This document shows, one piece after another, positions 37,252-49,689 of a stretch of DNA of 64,000 bases (position 1 is its first letter; each line of letters starts with the position of its first letter). The stretch comes from Blasia pusilla (taxonomy: Eukaryota > Marchantiophyta > Marchantiopsida > Blasiales), in the NCBI GenBank assembly GCA_050084515.1, contig CM114274.1, positions 10,168,001 through 10,232,000 on the forward strand, in the 5' to 3' direction. Position numbers and translations under genes: made by a program. Under the pieces are notes generated by a model. That model ran no database searches, was not told where the DNA came from, and saw only the letters and a list, made by a program, of their open reading frames with translations.

Positions 37252-40200
37252 TTGATGAACTTCTGCAAAATAGTGAACTAGTTCTTTAAGGGTCATTTTT
37301 TTTTCCAGAAATGAACAAGCTAGTTTCTCCAAGAATCAAAGTGTGCACAAAATAGTTATGATAGATTTTAATGAAATCTATCATAAATATTGGAGAAGTA
37401 CACCTCATTTTGGAAAATGATAAAATAGAAGGTGGGAAAGGTTCATAATAGAAATTAATGAGTGCTTCGGTGCAAGGCAAGAAATAAGGTGGAATGAAAA
37501 GTTAGATCCAACTTCCACAAGCCACACCCAAATTGTTGTAAAGCGTATCACCCATGCCATAAAGAAGGCCGCTACACACAAGGAAATAATTAATGTACCA
37601 TACAAGAAAAAAAATCTTCTTGGGCTTCTCATGGGTTCTCGTGTCCTCTTTTGTTAGTGGTTTGTATTTTTCTAAGAGAAAGCGGTAAAGTGGACTTCCT
37701 CACCAATTTATCAACTTGTTGGGTTAAGAGTCTTTTCTCTCTACATGGAACCCCCATCTCTATGCACCTCCATCCATAAGCATATTAGGGGATGTCAACT
37801 ACCACCCCAAATAGCAAGGATTGGATATATGGCCTTGTGGGATGTGGAATGCACGAGCGTCCACACCCGACCGACCAAGGGGCGGGAAGTTTGTTAGAAG
37901 ACGAAATAAAATATGTGGGTATAGTAGGACTTTGAAAAACTTCGTGCTTGCCTACTTGCGGAAGCATTTCAAAGCTTCCTATAGGTATGTCTAATTTGAA
38001 ATCAAAATCAAAATCAAGAGGAAAACCACATGACCCACTCTACAAGTTAGCTATGAAGGTGAAATGGAATTGGGCCATATCCGCCGCAGTTCTTAATCTC
38101 TTGTGACTTGACATGTAGCCACGTGCCCCAAGTGAAATTGGGATATGGAGGTGCAGCATAGAGACTCATACAACAACGTTCAATCTAATAATCTTGATTC
38201 TAGAGGGAGTTCAAAGAGGCAAGATCAACATGGCCTCTCTCACTCTTTCACACTCACCACGGTACTCTCTACTACCTCTTTGGGGCCTACTAGAAATAGG
38301 AAGAAGGGAGGCGGATTTAGAATGTAGAGGCCACACTACCAAATGATGCTTGTATACCTCAAGGACCCTCATAATCTTGACACTCTCCTTGGATGTGGAA
38401 GAAAGACAAGGTTTGGAAGAAAGATCTCGTCGAAGGTGGTAGCCTTTGGATTAAGTTTTGAATCATAGCAACACATTTGCATGAAACCTGATTTCCATGG
38501 ACCACAACCCTATTCTCTAGAAAAATTTTGTAGGTACCTCAATGCTTATAAATGAGCATTTGTTATGCTGCAAAGCACCGGTGGAGGATTGAGTGAAGTA
38601 GACATCCAAGCACAGATGACTCTTGAGCAAAAATTGGAAAAGCATTGCTCATTCTTCTACATGATGCACACTCTATTTGGGGAGCTGCCCATCATTTAAC
38701 CTCCGTCCACTAGGAATGTTGGATTCAAGGCCACATCGTGCAAGACATCATCGTGACTTGGAGATAGCAACCGTGATCTAGATTCAACCTTGGGAGACAT
38801 GGAGCCACTTGCTGAATTTGCAGAAGCGAAAGGTCTTATTGGTGGAGACGAAAAATTAGCTACAAGTACTCCCGTGCACTTTGAAGCTCATGTGCTTGTG
38901 ATTGAAAACCAAAGGGTTCAAGCATATGCATGGATCAAACCTGGACTGATAACGATGAAGATTTATTGGACGAGGGTGATGAGAATCCCTCTCACACTCC
39001 ACACCAACAACATCACCATCCATAACCACAGAAAAGTCGCTCACAAAGCAAAATGTGAAAAAAACCAGCTAGGAGCTCCGCCTTTGAGCAACCTCATCCA
39101 TGACAACCAAGAATTAAAGCACAAAGTCAATTGCTATGTGTGAAGGTCCACTACCAAACAAACATTGATCTTTGTGTACAAAGAAAACATGAATCTCAAA
39201 GGTAAATAAAAAATCAGTCACTTGAGATTATGCACAAGTGGAAGAAGCAAAAGTTTGAGGCAAAAAAGGCTTCATACAAGTTGGCAAGGACCACACCAAT
39301 GGTTCTTGAGATGACATGTTGTGGTAAAAGCACACAAGAGTTAAAGGACATCTTGGATATGTTAGATATTGCAGAAGAGAAGGCCAACTTAACAAAATAT
39401 GGCTAAATTGTAGCTATTTCATATTCAAAAAATTCCAAATTGGATATTCTTGCTTTGTGATAGAGCCGTTGGAGCAAATACCATTTGTGATTTTTGAACT
39501 TGCATCTGTCTCTTGTCTCTCAATTCTATTTCATTTTCAAAAATTATCCAATAGCCATGCTTCAATTTGACATTTCATGAGTCTTTTCTTTATGCAACCA
39601 CTATTAAAAGGTATTGATCTCTTCAAGACCGCTCAAGCGCATCCATTTTGTTCTCTAGGTGACAAAGTTGCTCACATTTCTTTAGCCTATAATATAGAGT
39701 TGATGTACTCAATTTTTCATGTACTCTCTACTTTCCAATATGTTGTTGGACTTTTGGAGGCCATTGATTTATATAGATTAATCTAGCATTTTTCTTCATC
39801 ATTGGATGTTGAAGAGTTGATTCTTTCAACTAAGTGTGTAGTTTGGAATACATAGTCACTTTATTTTGAGCATGAATTCTAGGTTGAATCCTGTAGGCCA
39901 TCCTTGCTTTCTCCCTTCCCTTCTTTGAATCATGGATGCCTTTCCCTTCAAATATTCTTTTTGGAGTCTTGGAACCCATCACTCTTTTCCACGTCATGGC
40001 CCTTGCTTTACACCATCCCTTAAGCCACCAATTCTATCCTTATGGGCTTTTTAATTTTCTCATCTTCTTTCGTCATGAAATTTTTTACTTTTCAAACTTC
40101 TAGAAATATGAAGTGTTCTTATCAATTTGACCGCTTTAAAGGAAACTTCATGCAATCTTAGCTTAACTAACTCTAATTTTCCTCTTTGTTTATTTCTTGT

Positions 40201-43200
40201 AGATATTGAAAAATGACACTCAATATCTAAAGTGTATGTGGAGTGTAGCTTGTTCATTGATAGGGTTATGTTTGGTTTACCCATAAGAATGAGGTGAGAA
40301 GTCTTAATTTGGATATCTTCGCTGATTAAGTTATTAGCTTTGCTTAAATGTGATTTTGTGACATTTTTGTTATGAATCTCTTGTTCATTATCTATGGTTG
40401 CTTGCAAACTTGCGTCAATCGAGAAGCCATGTTATTCCAATGACTTGGTGACTTTGAGTGCAAGGTACAGAGATTCGATTGTGTCGAGAACCCCCAGAGA
40501 GGAAAAGGGGCTATGGTCCACATGCACACTTACTCTTGAGTGAAGAGGTGGTTTTTTGTTATCTCGTTGAAATGTCCGAAAATCCATTCTAGGTGACATT
40601 TTTGTCCCAAAATTGCACAGTATATGATGACTAGGTGATAAATGTGTCCTCATAATAGTAGGAAGAAAAGACATGAAGACCCCAAAGGCTCCATGAAGTT
40701 AATAAGTTCTTCAATGTCACCATTAGCTACATACAACACAATGCATGGGCCATGAATTTCTAAAAAGGAAGTGACGTAGGGAAAGAGTACAAACTAAAGA
40801 GAAAAATCTCTAGAATTGAGACTACTTCCAAGAGGATGACAACAATGCACCACACACTGAGAATGATTGAAATCCTTGAAAGATATCGATCAGGTTGTTG
40901 CCATTTAAATAAGGCCTTCAATTTTCACAAGTCCGCGACTCGATTCAATTAATATTTCCGTCATATTGAGAACTGTCCGTAGTAATACACATTGTCAAAG
41001 CAATATAGTTCCCTTCCTAAATAATCAAGTTCAAACTACACATAGCTATAGAAAAGCGTATGTAGTTGATGATGACGATCCCTAAAAACCACCTAACAAT
41101 CATGCTAACTATGTGATTTCTTATCTAAAGGGCTAGCTTTGATTTGACATCATACTCTCTACTATGCTTCCCTTATGTCAAGAACCCCCTTCCTTCCAAT
41201 TGAATGCAAGACATGTTTGTTGGACTTGCAATCTCCGTTGAATGCCCAATTCTCTCATTGTTGTAGGTGCTTAGGATTCAATGATGGAATCCTTGAAGCA
41301 AAGATCACTTTGGAACTATGGGGAATTTTAAGGACAAAGGGTTTCAGGATTGAATGCAACATAGAGCGCACAGACGTGACTCAACGTCTTGACCTATGAA
41401 TAGGTTGCACTATCTTATTAAGAAGCAATCTCTGTTGAATGCCCAATTCTCTCTCTGTTGTAGGTGCTAGAGAGGGGATATTGGTCAAGTCATGAATATC
41501 TTCTATGACTATATCCTCGTCCGCACTAGTCAAGAGATAATTCTAGTTTATCACAAAGTTGTGCAACCACAAAGTTGTGCAACATTGCACAACATACGAC
41601 CCATCTGACCATTCTATCATTACATCTAGCATTGTCCAATCACATGCAAATCTCATGAAGAGAATGCCTTTGTGATTTTGACACACTCATACAATGGTCA
41701 TTAACCACTCTAGTTAAAATATTCAATATCTCAATTTCCAAATGCCATCCGAAAGGAATCACCAAGTGCAAGAATGGTGAGTACATACTGTTACCAAGCA
41801 AATACTAGTCTCACTCAAAAGTTCCTCCTATGAACATGTATGTCCATAAATTTGACCTTTTGAAGTAGGTGAAATAATGCAAAAACCATGCATAGCTACA
41901 AAGATCCAAAATAAAATATCTCATGTACAAAACAAGAGCCTCATCTCAATAGCCCATTGAGAGACATATTAGAGGAAGGAGAAAGCAAAATGAATGTACA
42001 TACCATTGAAGAGGAAGATGATTATCCTTTTGTCATTATAGACAATTTTTGTATTGAAGGAGTAATTACTAATTAGGTTTCCTGTCAAAATTAGGTTTCA
42101 CCATAGTCTGATTGTCTTTGACTAAGGGGAAATAGGGTCTTGTCAATCAATTCAACACATACTAGAAATCCATATTTTGCAAACTCTGACGAGATCCTTT
42201 AGCGCTCTTCTATGTCGGGCCATTGCAGCTCGTGCGATATGAAATCTAGCAAACCAACAAAAATTCTATGAGTGTAGTTAAAAAAAAGAACCATTTGATA
42301 CACCTAATAAGAATATGCTAAGCAAGCACCATTACCAATATCGATCTTCCAACCTATTGAAGGCAACAACCAATTGAACTTGTACCAAAATTTGATAATT
42401 GAATGCCTTTGAGTGGAAGACGAGGTTGCCTTTAACTAGGCACAAAAATTCAAGAAAAGGCTCACGTCACATCTAGGTGGGTAGTTTATAGCTTAATACA
42501 TGTGGGAGCATATTGAAAGAAATGTTACCAACAAAGTCTGTTGATTTTGGCAACTTGCCACATTTTGCAATTAACCTAGTTTCCTACACCATTTAGTACC
42601 ATTTAATGAATTTTTCATTAACCTCAAATTCAAAATGGGAGTCCAAGATAGAATTTGATGATTTGGGTATGGAATCATCCATCAAAACTTGAAGTTCAAG
42701 AACTTATTGCAGTTCATTGAGCAAACTTTATCTCTCTTAGATTCTAGATATGGCTCCAATTTTTTGATGAACCCAACACTCTAAATCTTTCACCAAGTTT
42801 TATGACCCTAGCACCCTAAATAGTTGATTCCATTTTGGGTTGAGAAATCATGCCTAGAGGCCATTGTAGCTACAACTCAAACTACATGGTACAGATTTAT
42901 ATTGTAGATGATTCCAAGAAATTGCCATATCTATTGGGGTTTGCAGCGTTTGCTTCAACAACAATCCGGAGCAAGTGGAAAATTTTTTTTGGAGTGCATT
43001 TTTCTTGAAGCTCTCCATTCATGGGCATGAAATAGAGAATTTGGACACACTCAAAATGTTGGCTCATAATGATTCCCCATGTCGCGACCTCTTCTTGCAA
43101 ATTGGATATGTTGGCACTTCCAATTTGAGGAGAAATAAAATCCAATTTATTCAATTCACACAAAAATAGTGGCACTTAATTGGCTTCTTGAATGAATCCT

Positions 43201-45487
43201 CCACGTGCCAACATTGGTCTCACTTGATCCTCATCATCTATAGACTTGCCATAGTGAGTGAGACCATCATCATCATCTCCTAGCACGAATTTGGCGTCAC
43301 TCTAAAAGGACAACCATCGAAGGTGAAACAACCTCTCTTCCTTCCACCTCTGCCTAGTCCACTTGAGTCATCTCACTCCAATTCTATCATCCGCAACATT
43401 CCAGTTCTAGCATCCAAAAGATTTTGCACTCACTTCCACCCTCACAAATTAGCCCCCACCTATCCCAACCACAATTACTAGTAGGGGGAGTGAAGAATCT
43501 ATGTGAAGAGTGAATCATATATGTAAGAGGCTTGAATAGTGTTCTTGAGCACCAAGTGGCAAGAAGGGTAGCTCTATCAAAAAATATGTACAGAGGCAAC
43601 ACTCTAACAACTTGTCTTGCGCTTCATGTGGCAGGAATGGTAGTAGACTCCAATTACAAGAAATTAATAACAACAACCATTTGAATTCTAACTCCATGAA
43701 GCAATTGAATTTTGAAGCAAAGGCATAAAGAAGAGCTCACGTATGGTCAAAGGATCTCCATGGGTTGACCTAAATTCAAGTTATCCTTCAATGAATGAGC
43801 TACCAATGCTCTTCCAAAGCATGACGGTCTTCCTTAGTTGTTTGCATCCGCTCAAATTCTGCTGGTCTATGCTATTCACGTCTCCAAATCTACTATTTTT
43901 TTCACATCTCCAAATATGCAATTTGTAAATCCATGGATGCCATAAAATTTCACAAGGAATTTCAACCCTAAATGCAGAGATGCCAAAGGCAAACACAAAT
44001 GAGTGCAAATCTATCAACATAGACGTAGAGCAAGCTCGTTTGAGAAAAAGAAGCCCCCGGATGTGACGTTTACTCCTAGTTGTTACAAAGTAGGATCCTA
44101 CCAAGATACCCTTTTCGGGTCCGAAAAAATTCATGCTCCAAGAGCCCATGTGGCAAGGAACCCCCTATCCAAGGGGGTCTTTGAGAACCCCATTATGCAT
44201 TCCCAAAATTGGAATCTATACTTTTATTAATATATATTTTTCAATTCATATGTATTCTCTTAGAAAATTACAATAATTTCCCAACATGTCAAGAAATCGT
44301 CACAAAATTACTTCACAAATAAAATCAAAGAATGCTCATGGTCGAACTATCATAATTCTTTCTGTGCAAAATTTTCAAAATAATCTTACAAACTTTACAA
44401 AGGTGAAACAATTAAACATGGTCAATATTTTAATTGTGACTTTGTTGCACTCTAGCTAATACTTGCTACCCAAATCTACATTATTAAAAGATGAAAAAGT
44501 GTGCGTGTTTCCATACTATAGGCAGAAAGTAAACACGGGCCTATATCTCGTACCCTCTATGGGATTATTCATATGCCACACAAATTAAATATTCTTGTTG
44601 TTCCTAAAACATAACAAACATTATACTGCACAAATGTTAGAAAGATTGTTATCCAACAATAATATATCTCCCTATCATATCATACTATTAAGCGTGTGAG
44701 TTCACTTTGAAAACCGATGAATGAATGACACATATTAGAGTTGTCCATGAAGGCAATTCATGAAGTTTTCTCTTTTAATTTAACCCAATACTAAGCAGAA
44801 AAAAAGGGTTAGGTTTTAATAACAAGGTTATTTTTAAATAAAAATTATTTAATTAGAATTAACTCAAACTCAAACATATTTCCCGAAGAAATCTTCTTGA
44901 GTCTTTTCTATTATTATTATTATTTTTCATTTTAAAATTTAAATTTCAAGGTTCATGCTAACGAAATTATGACAAAAATTAATTTAAAATTGAATTTTGA
45001 GGGATTAATTTTCCTTTTGGGAAAAATGAAAAGGATAATAGGACAAGAATTATTTTAAAAAATAATGGAAGACATATTACTTCTTAAATTTTTTATTTTC
45101 AAGTTAGATTTGGAGAAAAATTTAATCTTTCTTTTGGGAAAAAATTCATCAAAATAAGTGATTTTATTTTACTTATTGAAAGATGGGGATTAGAAAAAGG
45201 ATAAATTATTTTTTCCACAATCAATAAAATAAAATATATGAAAAATTTTCATGTGCAAAGTTAAAATTATTATATATATATATATATTTTTTTCATTTTT
45301 GAAGATTAAAATTTATTACCCTTACTGCATTCCATAGTGGGGCAATAAAGTTAACTAGTGCACGGGCATGAAATTTTACTGTGTCGCTAAGTTATTCCCA
45401 CCCTTGTTCTAAGCCCGTGGCTTGGAAATAGAGGACCCTACTGTGGAATCTGCTAGAGCAAGAAAAATGTACACCTCGCCTACACTG
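37252..45487. other. AT-rich intergenic DNA, no recognised genes
   Basis: Only short frames are present. A ~45-bp unit (GCAATCTC.GTTGAATGCCC ... TTGTAGGTGCT) occurs at about 41229-41273 and again at 41426-41471. A short palindromic GTTGTGCAAC/ATTGCACAAC motif lies at about 41570-41590 with a repeat next to it. An (AT)n run is at about 45271-45287. I see no coding region worth naming. Confidence 0.5.
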
Positions 45488-45625
45488 TGTCGTGCGCATC
45501 CATATCGCTATACAACATACATCGCTGGTCACATCTACACCACACAACACTGATCTTCCCCACACACGGATCGATCCACACATGTAAAAAAATCAACTCA
45601 TACATATACAAGGAGATCACACAAC
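45488..45625 (-). repeat. Extra copy of the 138-bp LTR-start block outside the 3' LTR
   Basis: This block repeats 46107-46244 with few differences (minus strand start TGTGTGATCTCC, end GCGCACGACA). It sits outside the shared LTR block. See the finding on LTR structure. Confidence 0.85.
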
Positions 45626-46104
45626 AAAAATAAAGAGTAGTAAAAACGGTACACCCGGCCTAAAACTCCACTCCTCAATCTACATCGACATATCGAGCCT
45701 CATCCACCCTGTGCTATCAAGGAATCCGGACGCTAGCACCCTAGTCCTATCTCACACACATACAAGAGAGATGCTCCAATGGCCCAACATGAGAAAGATG
45801 GCTTAGGAAAGCCACCTTCCTCTCTTATATAGGGTTGCAAAGAGCCAAAAGGCTCTTCCCCTAAAAATAGTCCTCCCCTTGGTAACCAGAGCGCACCGGT
45901 TACTAGGGGCGGGTGACCTGGTCAACACGTCACCCGGATGTGAAAGACCTCAACATGAAAGTTATCAGAAAGAACGTTCTTGACACAATGGACCTATCTT
46001 CAACCTCATCTGACACCGTGGGACAAAGTTACACTCAAGATAATACGCTGGCTCCTACGCCCTATCACGATAGATCTCGGCCTATCGGCTACTCAAATGT
46101 GACA
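45626..46104 (-). repeat. Gypsy copy 3, 3' LTR (block shared with 5' LTR)
   Basis: The 479-bp block matches 54596-55072. It contains a TATA-like CTCTTATATAGGGTT (plus strand, about 45821) and AAGAGCCAAAAGGCTCTT, an 18-base inverted repeat at about 45852-45869. The true LTR is either this block or this block plus the adjoining 138-bp block at 46107-46244, which starts directly after the polypurine tract. Confidence 0.88.
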
Positions 46105-46106
46105 AC

Positions 46107-46256
46107 TGTCGTGCGCATACATATCGCTAAACAACATACATCGCTGGTCACATCTACACCATACAACATCGATCTTCCCCACACACGGGTCGATCCACAC
46201 ATGTACAAAATTCAACTCATACATATACATGGAGATCACACAACCGTCCCCCTAGC
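46107..46256 (-). repeat. Probable 3' LTR start block and polypurine tract, copy 3
   Basis: On the minus strand CTAGGGGGACG (46256-46246) is the polypurine tract. TGTGTGATCTCC begins at about 46243, and the 138-bp block follows. Copy 1 has the same arrangement (3700-3820), which supports this block as the first part of the LTR. Confidence 0.7.
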
Positions 46257-46326
46257 TGGCAGTTCGATCCCCCCAACTCCAGATAGAAAATATCACATCT
46301 CTTTGACATGACCTACTACCCTATAC

Positions 46327-46459
46327 ACATCTCGGACACATCCATCGTCCCGTGGGAACCACATCAAGAGGGGGTCAGACATGACATATGCCACCCTCGA
46401 GAACAACCATCACATACCAACATGGTGGCTGCACCCCTCGCAGATCCGCACAACATACA
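46327..46459 (-). pseudogene. PHD zinc finger at the end of pol, copy 3
   Basis: On the minus strand the sequence reads CMLCGSARG, then CDGCSRGWHMSCLTP, and after a one-base frame change LDVVPTGRWMCPRCV and TAG. This is the full Cys4-His-Cys3 PHD pattern, and CDGC..GWH..CLTP...VP...W.CP.C is very close to the general consensus of chromatin-binding PHD fingers. It follows the integrase C-terminus (46553-47065). Agreement with copy 1 on all eight zinc ligands, despite differences in between, shows it was part of the encoded polyprotein. Confidence 0.85.
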
Positions 46460-46552
46460 CCTAAAGCCTGCAGGTACCACTTCCAAGCTCGGATCCACCG
46501 TCCCATCTACGTTCAGAAGATGACATGGCGCACAATTGCGCACATGATCCTT

Positions 46553-47065
46553 CTAAACCATACCATCCCGTCCCTCCAACATGAGGACTCCGGTCGGTAA
46601 TACCTCGCGCATACGTAGGATCGTGCACCATGCAGTGACATCGAGCATCGTGGATGCCGCCTGTTGTAAATACACATAATCTCTAGGATAAAACCTCCTA
46701 ATCCCTGGACGATAACCTCCTCCATGAATGGTCGCGTACTTTAATGTATCTCTATGGTGGGCAATAGCTAAGTTCTCAAAGGCCATAGGCATAACTCTAC
46801 GAAAAACCTCCGCCCTCTGAGAACATGCTTGTACCCACACATCTGGATCATCAAGATCTAACACCTCCGCCATGTCACGTCGAATCGCTGCAGGTAAATC
46901 TGGCTCTCTCCCAAAGAGCAAAAAGTACGGTGAAAATGACGCCAAGGATGCCTGCCGACTAAAGCGATAACCCATAGCCAACCATGGCAATTGTAGGTCC
47001 CACTCCCTCAACTGTCCCCGCTGCAAGCCATACTTGCGCAATCCTCTCTTCACCATCTGTACCAC
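46553..47065 (-). pseudogene. Gypsy copy 3 integrase, C-terminal part
   Basis: The open frame of about 171 codons starts just after the catalytic Glu region (VQMVKRGLRKYG). It holds the LFGREPDLPAAIRRD helix typical of Ty3/gypsy integrases at about residue 50 and the FYPRDYVYLQQ / ILRMREVLPTGVLMLEGRDG C-terminal fold. It is separated from the core frame by a TGA at about 47066 and by the telomere-like insertion at 47129-47157. Confidence 0.88.
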
Positions 47066-47128
47066 TCACTCCGCCAACCCATCCGCCTCAGGATGATCTC
47101 TAGACATGGTGCGGTGATCTATCAGCGC

Positions 47129-47160
47129 ACTACCACCCTAAACCCTAAACCCTAAACGCC
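47129..47160. repeat. Short interstitial telomere repeat (CCCTAAA)3 inside integrase
   Basis: Three units of CCCTAAA (about 47136-47157) lie in the integrase coding region. In copy 1 the same place reads AAGGCGTTGATTGATC with no insertion. The extra ~31 bases break the frame. Confidence 0.92.
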
Positions 47161-47660
47161 TTATCACACAAGGCCTGAAACTCTCCCCTGAACTCGGTAC
47201 CCTGGTCAGTCAACACCTCCGCCGGTGCACCAAAGTGACTAAGCACACGATCTAGAAACGCATAAGTGTTCCTCGCCGCCTTGTGTAAAATCGCCACCAA
47301 CTCTATCCACTTGGAGAAATGCTCCACCATGACCAACACGTACCTATGATGACGCCGCGTCAATGGCAAAGGTCCTGCAAAGTCTAAACTCCACCGATAA
47401 CCTAAACCCATAATCGGCAAAGGATGTAACTGCGGAGTGGGAGCATTGAAGGATGCTCGCACTCTATCACATACCATACATCTGGCCACAAACTGCTGTA
47501 CCCCAGTATGCATGTCGCGCCACCAATACTGAACTTGGACTAAGTTGTAAGTACGCTTTACTCCAAAATGTCCAAACTCCTCATGGGCATGTCGCACTAC
47601 ACGTGCTCGCTGGGAAGGATGAGGTACCACTCGTATCCTACCATCTCCCCATACCCGCAA
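47145..47660 (-). pseudogene. Gypsy copy 3 integrase, zinc domain and core
   Basis: On the minus strand the frame holds the HHCC zinc domain (HAHEEFGHFGVKRTY ... ARCMVCDRVRAS), the first catalytic Asp in SLDFAGPLPLTRRHH and the second in LTDQGTEFRGEF. It ends at the telomere-like insertion, which separates it from the Glu. The upstream frame 47697-48476 overlaps it in domain order, with one frame change near 47690. Confidence 0.9.
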
Positions 47661-47696
47661 AATGTGAGTCCCCTCCCACCTGAACCTCCTGGGTCT

Positions 47697-48476
47697 CTAT
47701 AGGATCCGATCCCGCTCCCTAGCACTCACTATACTCCCTATGACGCCAATGCGCAAGAACTCCACAACCTCCACGTCATCATGGATATCACGACCACCTG
47801 TTGCCTCCTCACTAACCTCCGGATCCAAAGACTCATCATCCAACCCCACCACTAGAGTCATCACCTGTGGCTGACCTGCCATAGTCAACCAACAAAGATA
47901 GGCAGATGCATGCCAACCGGGCACTATCTCCTCATCACTCTCTCCGTGCCATCGAGCTCTTGTGTCGTCTCTCTGACTCCGACATGGGTTACGACTTAAC
48001 CCATCCGCATCCTGGTTCAACCGACCCGGCCTATGAACCACCTCAAACTCATACTCTTGTAGTAATAGAGCCCACCTGGCAAGCTTTCCCATAAGCTTGT
48101 CGGACTCCATCAACCACCTCAACGGCTGATGATCAATGATAAGTGTGAAAGGGTTGCCTAATAAATAGCACCTGAAATGTGCCACGGCCCATACTGCAGC
48201 CAAACACTCTCCCTTGTAGGAGCTGTACTTTGCCTCTGCAATGTTGTTTGATCGGCTCGCGTAAGCCACAACGAACTCCCTCTCCTCGTCATCCCTCTGA
48301 GTAAGCACTGCTCCTAGACCCAACATGCTCCAATCCGTATGTAATTGGAATGGGCGACCCCTAACCGGTCTCTGTAAAATGGGCGAGGACGTCAACCTGT
48401 CCTTGAGCTCCTGAAATGCTCGCTCTTGAACATCTCCCCACAACCAAACCTGATCAAGTCTCGTCAACAAGGTCAA
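47697..48476 (-). pseudogene. Gypsy copy 3 RNase H and linker
   Basis: This open frame of about 259 codons starts at the end of RT (MTLLTRLDQVWLWG), then RNase H: HTDWSMLGLGAVLTQRD, YKGECLAAVWAVAHFRCYL, IIDHQPLRWLMESDKL. A linker leads to the integrase. RNase H removes the RNA strand during cDNA synthesis. Confidence 0.92.
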
Positions 48477-48479
48477 AGA

Positions 48480-49423
48480 CTTTGCGACGCACTAAAACCC
48501 TTGACATACCCTCGATAGAAGTTTGCGAGTCCAAGAAATACTCCGACTCGACTCACATCTGTAGGACGTGGAATCTGTGCAATAGCCTCTACCTTCGTCT
48601 GCTGAACGCCTAACCAACTCGGGTATATGGTGTGTCCCAAGTACTCAATGTGCTCCTGAAAGAATCTACACTTGCCTGGATGTAACTTCAGTCCATGTAA
48701 CTACAATCGCCGAAACACCTCCTCCAAGTGTCGTCATGCTCCTCAACCGTGGAACTGAAGATAGGAATATCATCTATGTAACATCGTACAAAATCCAAGC
48801 CAGCCAGAATCCTATCCATCACTCTCTGAAACTCTGTAGGCGCGTTCTTCAACCCAAATGGTAAGAACCGCCACTGATACAAGCAATATCTCCCGAACCG
48901 ATCTATCCCCCAAAATGTTGTCTTCTCCCTGTCCTCCAACCTGATAGAAAGCTGATGATAGCCAACACGGAGATCTAAAATACTAAAGATCTTTGCATGT
49001 CCTACTGCATCAAAGATCTCCTCAAGAGTAGGCATGGCGTACCGATCTGACCTCGTGTGTCGATTGATAGGATGGTAATCTCCACACTTCCGCCTATCTG
49101 TCCAATTGCCATATATATCCTTCTTCGCCGGCATGACTGTGACATATGCATACTCCCCATGTGATAACTCCACAAGTCCTGCCTCCAACAAGTCCTAGGC
49201 TTCTGCTCTGAATCAAGGCTCGCTCCATATCATAATACCTGTAGGGTCGACGAAAGATCGGCGTATCACTAGCCAACTCAATCCATATCCCGGGACCCTT
49301 CAGCGTACCCAAGTCTCTCATACTGAAGGCAAAACAACTGACATGCCCTCTCAGAAACCTATGAACTCGTCGTCGCTTTCCTCCTATCAACTTGAGATCT
49401 ATCACAGGCTCCCAAGTCTCCAT
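48480..49423 (-). pseudogene. Gypsy copy 3 reverse transcriptase
   Basis: Two main frames are present. 49423-49094 has METWEPVIDL ... GPGIWIELASDTPIFRRPY. 49191-48688 has LSHGEYAYVTVMPAKKD, CGDYHPINRHTRSDRYAMP, ILDLRVGYHQLSI and the catalytic box YIDDIPIF at 48780-48769. The rest of the thumb (48690-48480) has a TAG where copies 1 and 2 suggest CAG, and other breaks. The uninterrupted CGDYHPIN stretch shows the site where copia entered copy 2. Confidence 0.92.
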
Positions 49424-49689
49424 CGTGACCTCACTCGGAGAGGACGCAACCTCCGGCTTTGGTTGCTATGTAGCAACCCTAGCCACCTCCGCAACAACCA
49501 CTCCACTTTGACCTCCTACACCATGCTCCACATCCGAAAAATGAACATGTGCTACTCTAGCCGCCTTTGCACTCTCTGCTCGAACGACGTCCTAGGAAGT
49601 CCATGGGTGCCTATCTCTCCTCGTCTCGCTCCCAGCCAATGCATGTACAGATCCTGTAGGCAATAGTCCAACTCGTGGACGTGACGACA

